NCBI RefSeq assembly: GCF_024741815.1
Contig: NZ_CP102951.1
Location: 1,751,001 to 1,815,000, forward strand
Length of the DNA: 64,000 bases
From: Pseudomonas sp. LS1212
Lineage (GTDB): Bacteria; Pseudomonadota; Gammaproteobacteria; Pseudomonadales; Pseudomonadaceae
Direction: 5' to 3'
In this document: one piece after another, positions 21,679 to 29,433 of the stretch
How the letters are laid out: the number at the start of each line of letters is the position of its first letter
Numbering within the stretch: the stretch's first letter is position 1
Position numbers and translations under genes: made by a program
The notes under the pieces: generated by a model
Database searches by the model: none
What the model was told of the DNA's origin: nothing
The model's input: the letters and a program-made list of their open reading frames with translations, nothing else

Positions 21679-23186
21679 CCACAGCGAACAGTCAGTTTTT
21701 CGCCATCCTCACGGCGGTGGGCGAGGCGAAACAGGCCAATGCCAATGCCCTGGGCGTGCCCTGGACGTTTTCCCAAATGGCGGTTGGCGATGCCAACCTG
21801 ACCGACCCGGTACCGTCCCGCGAGCAAGCCCAGCTCATCAACGAGCGTCGTCGGGCACCGCTGAATCAGCTCAAGGTAGACCCGGCTAACCCGAACATCA
21901 TCATCGCCGAACAAGTCATTCCGCCTGACGTCGGCGGCTGGTGGATTCGGGAAATCGGCCTCTACGACGCGGAAGGTGATCTGGTGGCGGTGGCCAACTG
22001 CGCGCCGAGCTTCAAGCCGCTGCTCAACCAGGGCACCGGTAAGACCCAGGTGGTGCGACTGAACATCATCGTAACCAGCACGGCCAATGTGCAGCTAAAG
22101 ATTGATCCGGCGGTGGTGTTGGCCACGCGCTCCTATGTTGATGCGGCCATTCTGGAGGTGTTGCCGAAGAACAAGACGCCGGGTGAGTACACGCGGGTCA
22201 AGATCAATGACCGGGGGCTGGTAGTGTCAGGCGATAACCCGTCGACGCTGGCCGAAAACGGCATCACCGATGCCTACACGAAAGAGCAGGTCGCTGCAGT
22301 CATTCTGGAGGCGCTGCCGAAGGACAAGGCGCCCGGCGAGTACACACGGGTCAAGATTAATGATCGCGGGCTTGTGATCTCGGGTGATAACCCGTCCACG
22401 CTGGCTGACAACGGTATCACCGATGCCTACACGCGGGAGCAAGTCGACGCGATCATTGCTCAGGCTTCGGCGCTTCCCTTCGCCGCCCTTGAGTACCCGA
22501 CGGTGGCAACAGCTGATGGACGCCTGGCTGTCACTGGTGCAGCCGTGGCTGGGACGGGCGGAAGCGTCTCAGTTCCAGCTGGGGTGATGATCGCGTTGGC
22601 CGAGGCGGACATTCCGGCGGAGAGCGGTCGGCCACGGGTGATGACGACTATGGCCTGGACCAGCGCCGCGTTGCCGGTGAATTCGACGTACTACCTGCGG
22701 GCCAGCATCAAGGATCGGGCGTTGTTAGTCTATGTGGCTCCTGGTACCGACTCCGACGCGGTGCCCGCGTCCCTGCGGTCGGACGCTGGACAGGCCGCAT
22801 CGGGCTTTGACTCGACGGTGATCGACGTGCTCCTGGCCAAGGTCGTGACCGGCGCAGCTGGCTCGGCACCCACCGTCACGGCGCTGGCAAACAAAAAGCG
22901 GCTTGAAGCCACGGCCAGCTGGCAGGCCGCATACGGAAAATACACGCTTGCTCTCAACTGGGCTCGGACTCCGCGAGCATATGTCGCTGGCATGGCGGAC
23001 TACGACTCGTATCAAAAGACCGACTACACAATCGTGGCTGAGCCGCTTGGGAACAACGGTAGCGGCCAGCAAATTGGTTCAAATGGTGGCTTCAGCGACC
23101 GTTACGTGGGCAGGGTTTACATTGCCGCCTATGCCGCCGGGGTCGGTGACGGGGTTATCAACGTGCGCGTACGGTGGGAAGCATGA
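21675..23186 (+). CDS. Tail fibre protein (DUF3751 N-terminus) with internal 51-residue repeats
   Basis: This 503-residue receptor-binding fibre has a conserved baseplate-attachment N-terminus (about 1-150, with FFAILTAVGEAKQANANALGVPW and PPDVGGWWIREIGLYDAEGDL), which is DUF3751. Two tandem repeats of 51 residues follow (DNA 22148-22300 and 22301-22453), each with PGEYTRVKINDRGLV and NGITDAYT. The C-terminal part (AALEYPTVATADGRL onward) is probably the receptor tip. The C-terminus sets host range in this family. It is followed by its chaperone. Confidence 0.9.
   Translation: MTTANSQFFAILTAVGEAKQANANALGVPWTFSQMAVGDANLTDPVPSREQAQLINERRRAPLNQLKVDPANPNIIIAEQVIPPDVGGWWIREIGLYDAEGDLVAVANCAPSFKPLLNQGTGKTQVVRLNIIVTSTANVQLKIDPAVVLATRSYVDAAILEVLPKNKTPGEYTRVKINDRGLVVSGDNPSTLAENGITDAYTKEQVAAVILEALPKDKAPGEYTRVKINDRGLVISGDNPSTLADNGITDAYTREQVDAIIAQASALPFAALEYPTVATADGRLAVTGAAVAGTGGSVSVPAGVMIALAEADIPAESGRPRVMTTMAWTSAALPVNSTYYLRASIKDRALLVYVAPGTDSDAVPASLRSDAGQAASGFDSTVIDVLLAKVVTGAAGSAPTVTALANKKRLEATASWQAAYGKYTLALNWARTPRAYVAGMADYDSYQKTDYTIVAEPLGNNGSGQQIGSNGGFSDRYVGRVYIAAYAAGVGDGVINVRVRWEA
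22148..22453 (+). repeat. 153-bp tandem repeat inside the fibre gene
   Basis: Two copies of a 153-bp unit (22148-22300, 22301-22453) encode 51-residue repeats with only a few substitutions. A third copy breaks off after the first residues. The unit length keeps the frame, so copy-number change would lengthen or shorten the fibre shaft. Confidence 0.85.
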
Positions 23187-23575
23187 TGAAGGCGCTCATT
23201 CAAGATGGATTGGTTGTCGGCTTCGCAACCGGCGATTCCCTCGGGGAGCCAATTCCGGCGGATTTGCCTGTGGGGTTCGGCTGGCGGTTCGAAGATGGGG
23301 AGTTCATCCCGGCGGCTGACCAGCCGATTTCGAAGGAGGCGCTGGCATCCGCAGAGCGCGCCTGGCGCGATGGGCGAGTGGATGCAACCGAATGGCTGGT
23401 GACCCGGCACCGCGACGAGCAGGACCTGCAGCGCGAAACCACACTGACGCCCGAGCAGTTCACCGAGCTACTGACGTACCGTCAGGCACTGCGCGACTGG
23501 CCGCAAACCGAGACTTTCCCGGACGCCCAGAATCGCCCCGTAGAGCCGCCCTGGATCGCTGAGCAAACCCAATAG
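23183..23575 (+). CDS. Phage tail (fibre) assembly chaperone
   Basis: About 130 residues. ATG 23183 overlaps the fibre stop; ATG 23186 is the alternative. The sequence ALIQDGLVVGFATGDSLGEPIP, and the C-terminal block TLTPEQFTELLTYRQALRDWPQTETFPDAQNRPVEPPW, mark the Pseudomonas tail-assembly-chaperone family (Phage_tail_APC). The RQALRDWPQ...FP..RP..P pattern is typical. It should help the fibre fold and trimerise. A strong terminator follows. Confidence 0.88.
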   Translation: MMKALIQDGLVVGFATGDSLGEPIPADLPVGFGWRFEDGEFIPAADQPISKEALASAERAWRDGRVDATEWLVTRHRDEQDLQRETTLTPEQFTELLTYRQALRDWPQTETFPDAQNRPVEPPWIAEQTQ

Positions 23576-23656
23576 AGCCCCGCACTGTCGGGGCTTTTTC
23601 TTTCCCGCAACACACCCACAAGGCCCTGCACTGCGGGGCTTTTGCATTTCTGGAGT
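23576..23656 (+). terminator. Double hairpin between the fibre and sheath modules
   Basis: AGCCCCG (23576-23582) pairs with CGGGGCT (23589-23595) with TTTTTC after it. A second stem lies at 23622-23640, followed by TTTTGCATTTCTGGAGT (23640-23656), which includes the sheath ribosome binding site. The same 17 bases recur at 29410-29426. Confidence 0.75.
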
Positions 23657-23663
23657 CTCATAG

Positions 23664-24830
23664 ATGAGTGGATTCTTTCACGGCGTGACCGTCACCAACG
23701 TCGACACCGGTGCGCGCACCATCGCCTTGCCGTCGTCCTCGATCATCGGCCTGGTCGATACTTTCACTGAAGCGCCGGCGCACAGCGCCAAGGTCAACGA
23801 TCTGGTACTGATCACCAGTGAGCGTGAGGCTATTGCTGCCTTTGGCCCGGACTCGGCGATCACCAAGGCCTGCCAGGCCGTCTACATGCGCGCCAAGGCG
23901 GTGATTGTGGCCTGTGGAGTGGCCAAGCTGGAAGACTCGGCGCTGCAGACCTCGGCGATCATTGGCGGTGTGCTGGCCGACGGCAAACGCACTGGCCTGC
24001 AGGCGCTGCTGGACGGCAAAAGCCGGTTCAACGCCCAGCCGCGGCTGTTGGTGACTCCCAAGCACAGCGCCACTCAGGCGGTCGGTACCGCCCTGGTGGC
24101 GCTGGCTGACAAGCTGCGTGCCGTCGCCATCCTGGACGGCCCGAACACCACTGACGAAGCGGCCCAGGCCTATGCCGAAAACTTCGGCGCCAAGCGGGCG
24201 TTTCTGGTCGATCCGGGGGTCAAGTACTGGGATACCACCGCCAGTGCTACGGTCGACGCGCCTGCTTCGGCCTGGGTCGCGGGGCTGTTTGCCTGGACCG
24301 ACAGCGAGTACGGGTTCTGGGCCTCGCCGTCGAACAAGGAGTTTGTCGGCATCACCGGTACCGGCCGCCCAATCGAATTCCTCGACGGTGACGAAACCTG
24401 CCGGGCCAACCTGCTCAACAACTCGAATATCACCACCATCATTCGTGATGACGGTTACCGCTTGTGGGGCAACCGCACCCTGAGCAGCGATCCGAAATGG
24501 GCGTTCGTCACCCGCGTGCGCACCATGGACATCGTCATGGACGCGATCCTCTACGGCCACAAGTGGGCGGTGGACCGCTCGATCACCGCGACCTACGTCA
24601 AGGACGTGACCGAGGGCCTGCAGGCGTTCATGCGCGACCTGAAGAACCAGGGCGCAATCATCAACTTTGAAGTCTTCGCTGACACCGAGCTGAACACGGC
24701 CAGTCAGCTGGAGCAGGGCAAGGTGTATTGGAACATCCGTTTCACCGATGTGCCGCCGGCCGAAAACCCGAACTTCCGCGTCGAAGTCACCAACCAGTGG
24801 CTCACCGAAGTCCTCGACACTGCCGCTTAA
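23664..24830 (+). CDS. Contractile tail sheath protein (P2 FI family)
   Basis: This 388-residue protein is the subunit of the contractile sheath. Signature stretches are FFHGVTVTNVDTGARTIALPSSSIIGLVDT at the start, the middle KYWDTTASATVDAPASAWVAGLFAWTDSEYGFWASPSNKEF, and the conserved C-terminal VYWNIRFTDVPPAENPNFRVEVTNQWLTEVL. It proves a myovirus-type tail. It is preceded by a hairpin/RBS cassette that probably supports high expression, and followed by the tube gene 12 bp downstream. Confidence 0.96.
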   Translation: MSGFFHGVTVTNVDTGARTIALPSSSIIGLVDTFTEAPAHSAKVNDLVLITSEREAIAAFGPDSAITKACQAVYMRAKAVIVACGVAKLEDSALQTSAIIGGVLADGKRTGLQALLDGKSRFNAQPRLLVTPKHSATQAVGTALVALADKLRAVAILDGPNTTDEAAQAYAENFGAKRAFLVDPGVKYWDTTASATVDAPASAWVAGLFAWTDSEYGFWASPSNKEFVGITGTGRPIEFLDGDETCRANLLNNSNITTIIRDDGYRLWGNRTLSSDPKWAFVTRVRTMDIVMDAILYGHKWAVDRSITATYVKDVTEGLQAFMRDLKNQGAIINFEVFADTELNTASQLEQGKVYWNIRFTDVPPAENPNFRVEVTNQWLTEVLDTAA

Positions 24831-24842
24831 GGAGCCGCACAC

Positions 24843-25352
24843 ATGTCAATGATTCCCGAAACCCTGGCGAACCTGAACCTGTTCGTCGACGGCGTCAGCT
24901 TTCAAGGTGACGTGCCCAGCCTGACCCTCCCCAAACTCACGCTGAAGATGGAAGAACACCGCGCTGGCGGGATGGATGCCCCTATCGAAATCGATCAGGG
25001 CATGGAAAAGCAGGAGGCGGGATTCGTCACCACCGGCGTGCGCCGCGAGTCGTTGAAGTTCTTCGGCCTGGCCGACGGCACGGCCTTCAACGGTACGTTT
25101 CGGGGCGCCTTCAAAGGCCTGAAAGGCAAGGTAACGCCGGTGATCGTCACCCTGCGCGGCGCGCTGAAAGAGGTCGACATGGGCGACTGGAAGCCCGGCG
25201 ACAAGGCCGAGATCAAGCACAACGTCGCGCTGACCTACTACAAGCTGGAAGTCGACGGTCGCCTGGTTTACGAAATCGACCCGCTCGGTATGAAGCGCGT
25301 TATCAATGGCGTCGACCAGCTCGCCGCCCAACGTTCGGCCCTGGGCCTGTAA
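24843..25352 (+). CDS. Major tail tube protein (P2 FII family)
   Basis: This 169-residue protein forms the inner tail tube. The opening PETLANLNLFVDGVSFQGDVPSLTLPKLTLKMEEHRAGGMDAP and the MEKQEAGFVTTG motif are those of P2 FII. The family polymerises as hexamer rings under the sheath. Order sheath then tube is the same as in P2. Length is as expected (about 170 residues). Confidence 0.95.
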   Translation: MSMIPETLANLNLFVDGVSFQGDVPSLTLPKLTLKMEEHRAGGMDAPIEIDQGMEKQEAGFVTTGVRRESLKFFGLADGTAFNGTFRGAFKGLKGKVTPVIVTLRGALKEVDMGDWKPGDKAEIKHNVALTYYKLEVDGRLVYEIDPLGMKRVINGVDQLAAQRSALGL

Positions 25353-25364
25353 GGAGTTTTCCCG

Positions 25365-25670
25365 ATGAGTAAAGCAACCCCAAAAATCCCGGCCTGGATG
25401 GACCTGCGCGACGATGCCGTTACCGTAACGCTGACCAAGCCAATCGAGGCCAATGGCGTGCAGGTCGACAAGCTGACCCTGCGTGCGCCGACCGTGCGCG
25501 ATATCCGCGCCGCCACCCAGGTCAGCAGCGGCGATGACGAACAGCGCGAGCTGAGCCTGTTCGCCTCGCTGGCCGAGGTCAACCCCAAGGAGCTGGAGGT
25601 CCTGGCGCTCAAGGATTACACCCGCCTGCAGGCCGGCTATTTTCGCCTGGTGCAGGATGACGAGCTTTGA
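25365..25670 (+). CDS. Tail assembly chaperone, gpE/TAC family
   Basis: This 101-residue protein matches the phage tail assembly chaperone group (Mu gp41/TAC_7-like): TVTLTKPIEANGVQVDKLTLRAPTVRDIRAA, then SLFASLAEVNPKELEVLALKDYTRLQAGYFRL. These proteins coat the tape measure before the tube forms. In P2, lambda and Mu the second chaperone form is made by ribosomal frameshift; here a short second frame (25657-25782) overlaps the end by 14 bp. Confidence 0.88.
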   Translation: MSKATPKIPAWMDLRDDAVTVTLTKPIEANGVQVDKLTLRAPTVRDIRAATQVSSGDDEQRELSLFASLAEVNPKELEVLALKDYTRLQAGYFRLVQDDEL

Positions 25671-25782
25671 ACCTGTCGTGCAGAGGCGCTTGGCCCAGCG
25701 ATTGGCCAAAGAGCTGAACTTTTCCGCTGCCGAAATCGAGACCATGCCGTTTGATCGCGTGGTCTGGTGGCTGATGGATTGA
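25657..25782 (+). CDS. Short second chaperone frame (gpE'-like), 41 residues
   Basis: The frame starts with an ATG inside the previous gene and ends at TGA 25780-25782, reading MTSFEPVVQRRL near the start and MPFDRVVWWLMD at the end. It ends 20 bp before the tape measure gene, the place of P2 E'. It lies in +1 (or -2) register relative to the chaperone, and no canonical -1 slippery heptamer is visible. Its own ATG has only a weak, too-close AGG. Either coupled reinitiation or an unusual frameshift would express it. Confidence 0.7.
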   Translation: MTSFEPVVQRRLAQRLAKELNFSAAEIETMPFDRVVWWLMD

Positions 25783-25802
25783 AGGCAAACAGGGGGTAGC
25801 GC

Positions 25803-28331
25803 ATGGCAAGTAAATTGGCGCTCGCGCTGGTCATTGGCGGCGCCGTCAGTTCGTCGGTGGGCGCCGCCTTCAGCACGGTCGAGGGTCGGATCAAGAAGCT
25901 GGAGGACAAGGGCAACAAGGCCAAGGTGCTGAAAAGCACCATTGGCGAAACCATGCGCCTGCGCGATGAGTGGAAGAAGGCCCACGACAGCGGGGCGGCC
26001 TCGGCGGCCGGGTTGTTGCGCAAGCTGGAAAGCAACCTCGACAGTTTGCGCAAACAGGGCGTGCAGGTCGGCAACCTGCGCAAGGAGTACCAGCAGCTGC
26101 AGCGGGTGGCCAAGGGCACGGACCTGCAGGTCAAGGGACACCAGCAGGTCGAGCAGGGCAAGACCGGGCTCAAGTCGAGCATGGGCCAGGCCGTGGTTGG
26201 CGTCGGCGCCCTGGGCGTAGCCGGCAAGATCAGCGCGGATTATCAGGCCATCATCCGTGACATTGCGATCAAGTCGAACGTGGCCAATCAGCCGCAAGAG
26301 GCCGAGATGTCGCGCACGGTGATTCAGACCTCGCAGGACACCGGCATGGCCCGCAACGACGTTGCCGATCTGGTCAATCAGTTGGTCGGCGCCGGCATGG
26401 AGTTGGACAAGGCGCTGGCCTATGCGCCGGTGGCGGCCAAGTTCGCCATTGGCCAGGGTGCCAGTGGCGTCGACACGGCGAGCATGATCCAGGCGTTGCA
26501 GCAAAACGCCAAGATCACCGACCCCAAGGACATGGAGAAGGCGCTGGAGGCCATCGCCCTGCAGGGCCAGGCCGGCAGCTTTGAAGCCGCCGACATGGCC
26601 AAGTGGTTTCCGCAGCTGTTGGCGGGGATGGAGAAGAACGGCAGCACCGGTTTGGACGCGGTCAGTTCGCTGGGTGCGATGCTGCAGGTGCAGATGAAGA
26701 CTGCCGGCGGCTCGGATGAAGCGGCCAACAACCTCAAGAACTGGATGGAGAAAATCGGTTCAGGCGAGGTGGTGGACGCCTACAAGAAAGCGGGCATCGA
26801 CTATCAGGCCTCGCTCAACACTGGCATTCAAAGCGGGATGTCCACCCTTGAGTCCAGCTTTGCCCTGGCCATGAAATACGTCCAGGCCACCGACCCGGCC
26901 AAGGCCGCGAAGATGGCCGAGGCCCAAGCCAACATCAGCAAGGAAACCGATCCCGAGAAAGCCAAGGCGATGCTCAACGCCCTGGAGGCGTCCCTGCGCA
27001 CCGGCGATCTGTTCGCCGACATGCAGGTCAAGGCGGCGCTGACCGCCTACGGGCAAAACCGGGGGCTGTATGAGCAGCTGAAAAATGACTCGAAAGACGC
27101 GGCGGGCATTCTCGACAAGAACCTTGCCGAGCGCCGCGACACCTCGGCGCAGGCCTGGGCCGAGACGGGGCAAGCGGTTGACGACGCCATGCGCAGCATC
27201 GGTGACGCCATTCGCCCGGCCACCGATCTGGTGGCCAAGGGCATTAAGGCAGTTGCCCATGGGCTGACCAAGTTGTCGGATGGCTCGCAATCGGTCGTGC
27301 TGGGCGTCACCGCCGCCGGCGCAGCGTTCATGGCCCTGAAAACGTTACTGAACGGCTTCAAGGTTGCCCGAGGTTTGGCCAACATCGGGCGTGGTGCTTT
27401 GCTCGGCCGTGGCGGTTCCAGCGCGCTGGGGGGCATTACCGATGCTGTAGCGGGCAAAGGCCGGACCGGCATCAAGCCTGTGGACGCTGGCCTAAAGGCC
27501 CTGGGCGGCCTTATGGGGGCCAGTAACGACGCCAACGGTGGCAGCAGCAAGGATCCGCAGCGGGTGTTTGTGGTCAATGCCGACGCCATGGGCGGCCCTG
27601 GGGCGGGCTCTGCCGGGGCGCGGCGTTCGCGTCGTCGCCGGGGTAACCCGGCGGCTGCAGCTGGCGCTGGCGTGGGTGCGGCAGCCGCTGCCCCTGGGCG
27701 CTTTGCTGGGCTGCTGGGCGCCGCTGGCAAGCTGAGCAAAGCCGGGCGGGTGATGCCGGGCGGTGCGCTGCTCGATGCCGGTATCGGCGCCCTGACTACG
27801 GCGCAGAGCGCCACGACCCAGGAGGAAAAGGCCGAGGGCTACGGCGGTGCGGCGGGGAATCTGGGCGGGACCATGGCCGGTATGGCCGCTGGTGCGGCGA
27901 TTGGCTCGGTGGTACCGGTGATTGGTACCGCTATCGGTGGCGCGGTGGGGGCTTTTCTCGGCGGTATGGGCGGGGAAGCCCTGGGCGGCATGCTGGGTAA
28001 ATCGTGGTTTGGTGGCGAGGACAAGGCGGCCGCTGTGGCCAAGGCCGACAATGCTGGCGCACCCGGTGCCGTGGTGCGCTCGCTGGCCGAAACGTCACCC
28101 GCTCCAGCGGCCGCCCCGGCGCTCGCCAAGGCGGTCGAGGCGGCCAAGCCGGTACCGCCGCCGGTCGATCAGCAGTTCACCTTCTCGCCGAGCGTGGCAA
28201 TAACGGTGCAAGGCGACGTGAAAGACCCGGCGCAATTGGCCAATGAGCTGGCCCCGCACTTGCGACAACAATTCGAAGAGTTCGCACGTCAGGCTTCTGC
28301 CCGGCAAATGACCGACGCACCACACGTTTAA
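25803..28331 (+). CDS. Tail tape measure protein
   Basis: This 842-residue protein determines tail length. A basic, coiled-coil-rich N-terminus (FSTVEGRIKKLEDKGNKAKVLKSTIGETMRLRDEW, up to about 130) precedes the conserved tape-measure core (ISADYQAIIRDIAIKSNVANQ, GMARNDVADLVNQLVGAGM). Later come hydrophobic Ala/Gly-rich segments around 490-520 and 675-725 (MAGMAAGAAIGSVVPVIGTAIGGAVGAFLGGMGG), typical of the membrane-interacting part released on DNA injection. It starts behind AGGGGG. Confidence 0.94.
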   Translation: MASKLALALVIGGAVSSSVGAAFSTVEGRIKKLEDKGNKAKVLKSTIGETMRLRDEWKKAHDSGAASAAGLLRKLESNLDSLRKQGVQVGNLRKEYQQLQRVAKGTDLQVKGHQQVEQGKTGLKSSMGQAVVGVGALGVAGKISADYQAIIRDIAIKSNVANQPQEAEMSRTVIQTSQDTGMARNDVADLVNQLVGAGMELDKALAYAPVAAKFAIGQGASGVDTASMIQALQQNAKITDPKDMEKALEAIALQGQAGSFEAADMAKWFPQLLAGMEKNGSTGLDAVSSLGAMLQVQMKTAGGSDEAANNLKNWMEKIGSGEVVDAYKKAGIDYQASLNTGIQSGMSTLESSFALAMKYVQATDPAKAAKMAEAQANISKETDPEKAKAMLNALEASLRTGDLFADMQVKAALTAYGQNRGLYEQLKNDSKDAAGILDKNLAERRDTSAQAWAETGQAVDDAMRSIGDAIRPATDLVAKGIKAVAHGLTKLSDGSQSVVLGVTAAGAAFMALKTLLNGFKVARGLANIGRGALLGRGGSSALGGITDAVAGKGRTGIKPVDAGLKALGGLMGASNDANGGSSKDPQRVFVVNADAMGGPGAGSAGARRSRRRRGNPAAAAGAGVGAAAAAPGRFAGLLGAAGKLSKAGRVMPGGALLDAGIGALTTAQSATTQEEKAEGYGGAAGNLGGTMAGMAAGAAIGSVVPVIGTAIGGAVGAFLGGMGGEALGGMLGKSWFGGEDKAAAVAKADNAGAPGAVVRSLAETSPAPAAAPALAKAVEAAKPVPPPVDQQFTFSPSVAITVQGDVKDPAQLANELAPHLRQQFEEFARQASARQMTDAPHV

Positions 28332-28340
28332 GGAGGGGCC

Positions 28341-29186
28341 ATGCCTTACATGGAGCAATTGCAATCAGGGCTCAAGTCCGTGGTGGCAGCGGGCGAGGCA
28401 GGGCGTACCAGCCTTGACGGCATGCTGGGCCCGCTCAATGGCGCTATCGGCGACATGACCGGTGCGGCGGCCGAGCTGGAGGGGTTGCCTTTCATCGGGC
28501 CGGCCATCGGCGCCAAGCTGCAGCGGACCATGCGTGCGGTCAACGCGGCACAGTCCATGGTCGGAGAGGTTGCGGCCAGGTACAACCAGGCCGTGACCGC
28601 CGCTGCGCAGGTACAGGAACGCCTGGGCACGCTCAAGGAACAGGCGGCCAAGGCCGGTGCTGCCATCAATCGCATTGCCGGAAAGATCAGCCCTTCGCTG
28701 AGCAACATTCTGCCCACCGGCGCACTGGCCCCAGCGACCACGCCGGCGGCTGAGGCGGTGAAGCCGTTCCCGCACCTGCTGATCGTGCAGCCGCTGCACC
28801 CGAACGCCCAGCCGTACTACTTCAACCTCGACACCGCGGCGTTCGATGAGCTGCGCCGGCAGACCGCTTTCCGCTGGGCGGGCCAGGAACGCCTGACCCG
28901 TAGCATCGCCCAGCAGGCCGTCGGCCAGGGCGAAGACAAGCTGAGTCTCAAGGGCGCGATTTTTCCCGGGCACAAGGGTGGCCTCAAGCAGCTGGACACC
29001 CTGCGCAGCATCGGCCGCGCCTTGCAGCCGCTGAGTCTCACCACGGGCTACGGCGAGGTGCTGGGCACCTGGTGCCTGCTCAGTCTGGACGAAGAACAGA
29101 GCAGTCTGCTGGCCGGCGGCATCCCGCGTAAACAGACCTTTAGCCTGGAGTTTGTGAGCTATGGCGACGACCTGCAGAACGTCTGA
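28341..29186 (+). CDS. Tail protein U family with N-terminal helical extension
   Basis: A 281-residue protein. The C-terminal half (about 140-281: FPHLLIVQPLHPNAQPYYFNLDTAAFDELRR, GPGHKGG-like FPGHKGGLKQLDTLR, and LGTWCLLSLDEEQSSLLAGGIPRKQTFSLEFVSYGDD) is the P2 gpU tail protein. The first 140 residues are Ala-rich helices not present in P2 gpU (about 159 residues), so this is a longer variant. GpU helps finish the tail tube end. It overlaps the X gene by 26 bp. Confidence 0.88.
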   Translation: MPYMEQLQSGLKSVVAAGEAGRTSLDGMLGPLNGAIGDMTGAAAELEGLPFIGPAIGAKLQRTMRAVNAAQSMVGEVAARYNQAVTAAAQVQERLGTLKEQAAKAGAAINRIAGKISPSLSNILPTGALAPATTPAAEAVKPFPHLLIVQPLHPNAQPYYFNLDTAAFDELRRQTAFRWAGQERLTRSIAQQAVGQGEDKLSLKGAIFPGHKGGLKQLDTLRSIGRALQPLSLTTGYGEVLGTWCLLSLDEEQSSLLAGGIPRKQTFSLEFVSYGDDLQNV

Positions 29187-29367
29187 CGGGGATGTGCTCG
29201 ATGTGATCTGTCAGCACTTCTATGGCCACCTCAATGGCGCTGTCGAAGCGGTGCTGAATGCCAACCAAGGCCTGGCCGATGAACCGCAGCCGTACCGGGC
29301 TGGGGTGCTGATCGTGCTGCCGGATCTGCCGGTACCGACCGAGGCGCTGGTAATGCTGTGGGATTGA
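29161..29367 (+). CDS. Tail protein X (LysM-like)
   Basis: This 68-residue protein is of the P2 gpX family (PF05489): CRTSDGDVLDVICQHFYGHLNGAVEAVLNANQGLADEPQPYRAGVLIVLPDLPVPT. The LysM-like fold binds other baseplate hub parts or peptidoglycan. It starts inside the U gene, 26 bp before its stop, in another frame. A GC hairpin (29392-29410) follows. Confidence 0.92.
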   Translation: MATTCRTSDGDVLDVICQHFYGHLNGAVEAVLNANQGLADEPQPYRAGVLIVLPDLPVPTEALVMLWD

Positions 29368-29391
29368 TCCCGCGTTATGCGTAACGACGAA

Positions 29392-29426
29392 GCCCCGCCT
29401 TGTGCGGGGTTTTGCATTTCTGGAGT
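29392..29426 (+). terminator. Hairpin plus RBS cassette before gpD-like late control gene
   Basis: GCCCCGC (29392-29398) pairs with GCGGGGT (29404-29410); TTTTGCATTTCTGGAGT follows, identical over 17 bp to 23640-23656. TGGAG serves the gene at 29434. Confidence 0.7.
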
Positions 29427-29433
29427 GCATACC

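Noticed and set aside
22148..22453. Possible mobile repeat or CRISPR in the fibre region
   Set aside because: The repeats are in frame and encode conserved protein units.
24846..26504. 552-codon frame antisense to tube, chaperone and tape measure genes
   Set aside because: Covers four confirmed genes on the other strand; no domain or start signal.
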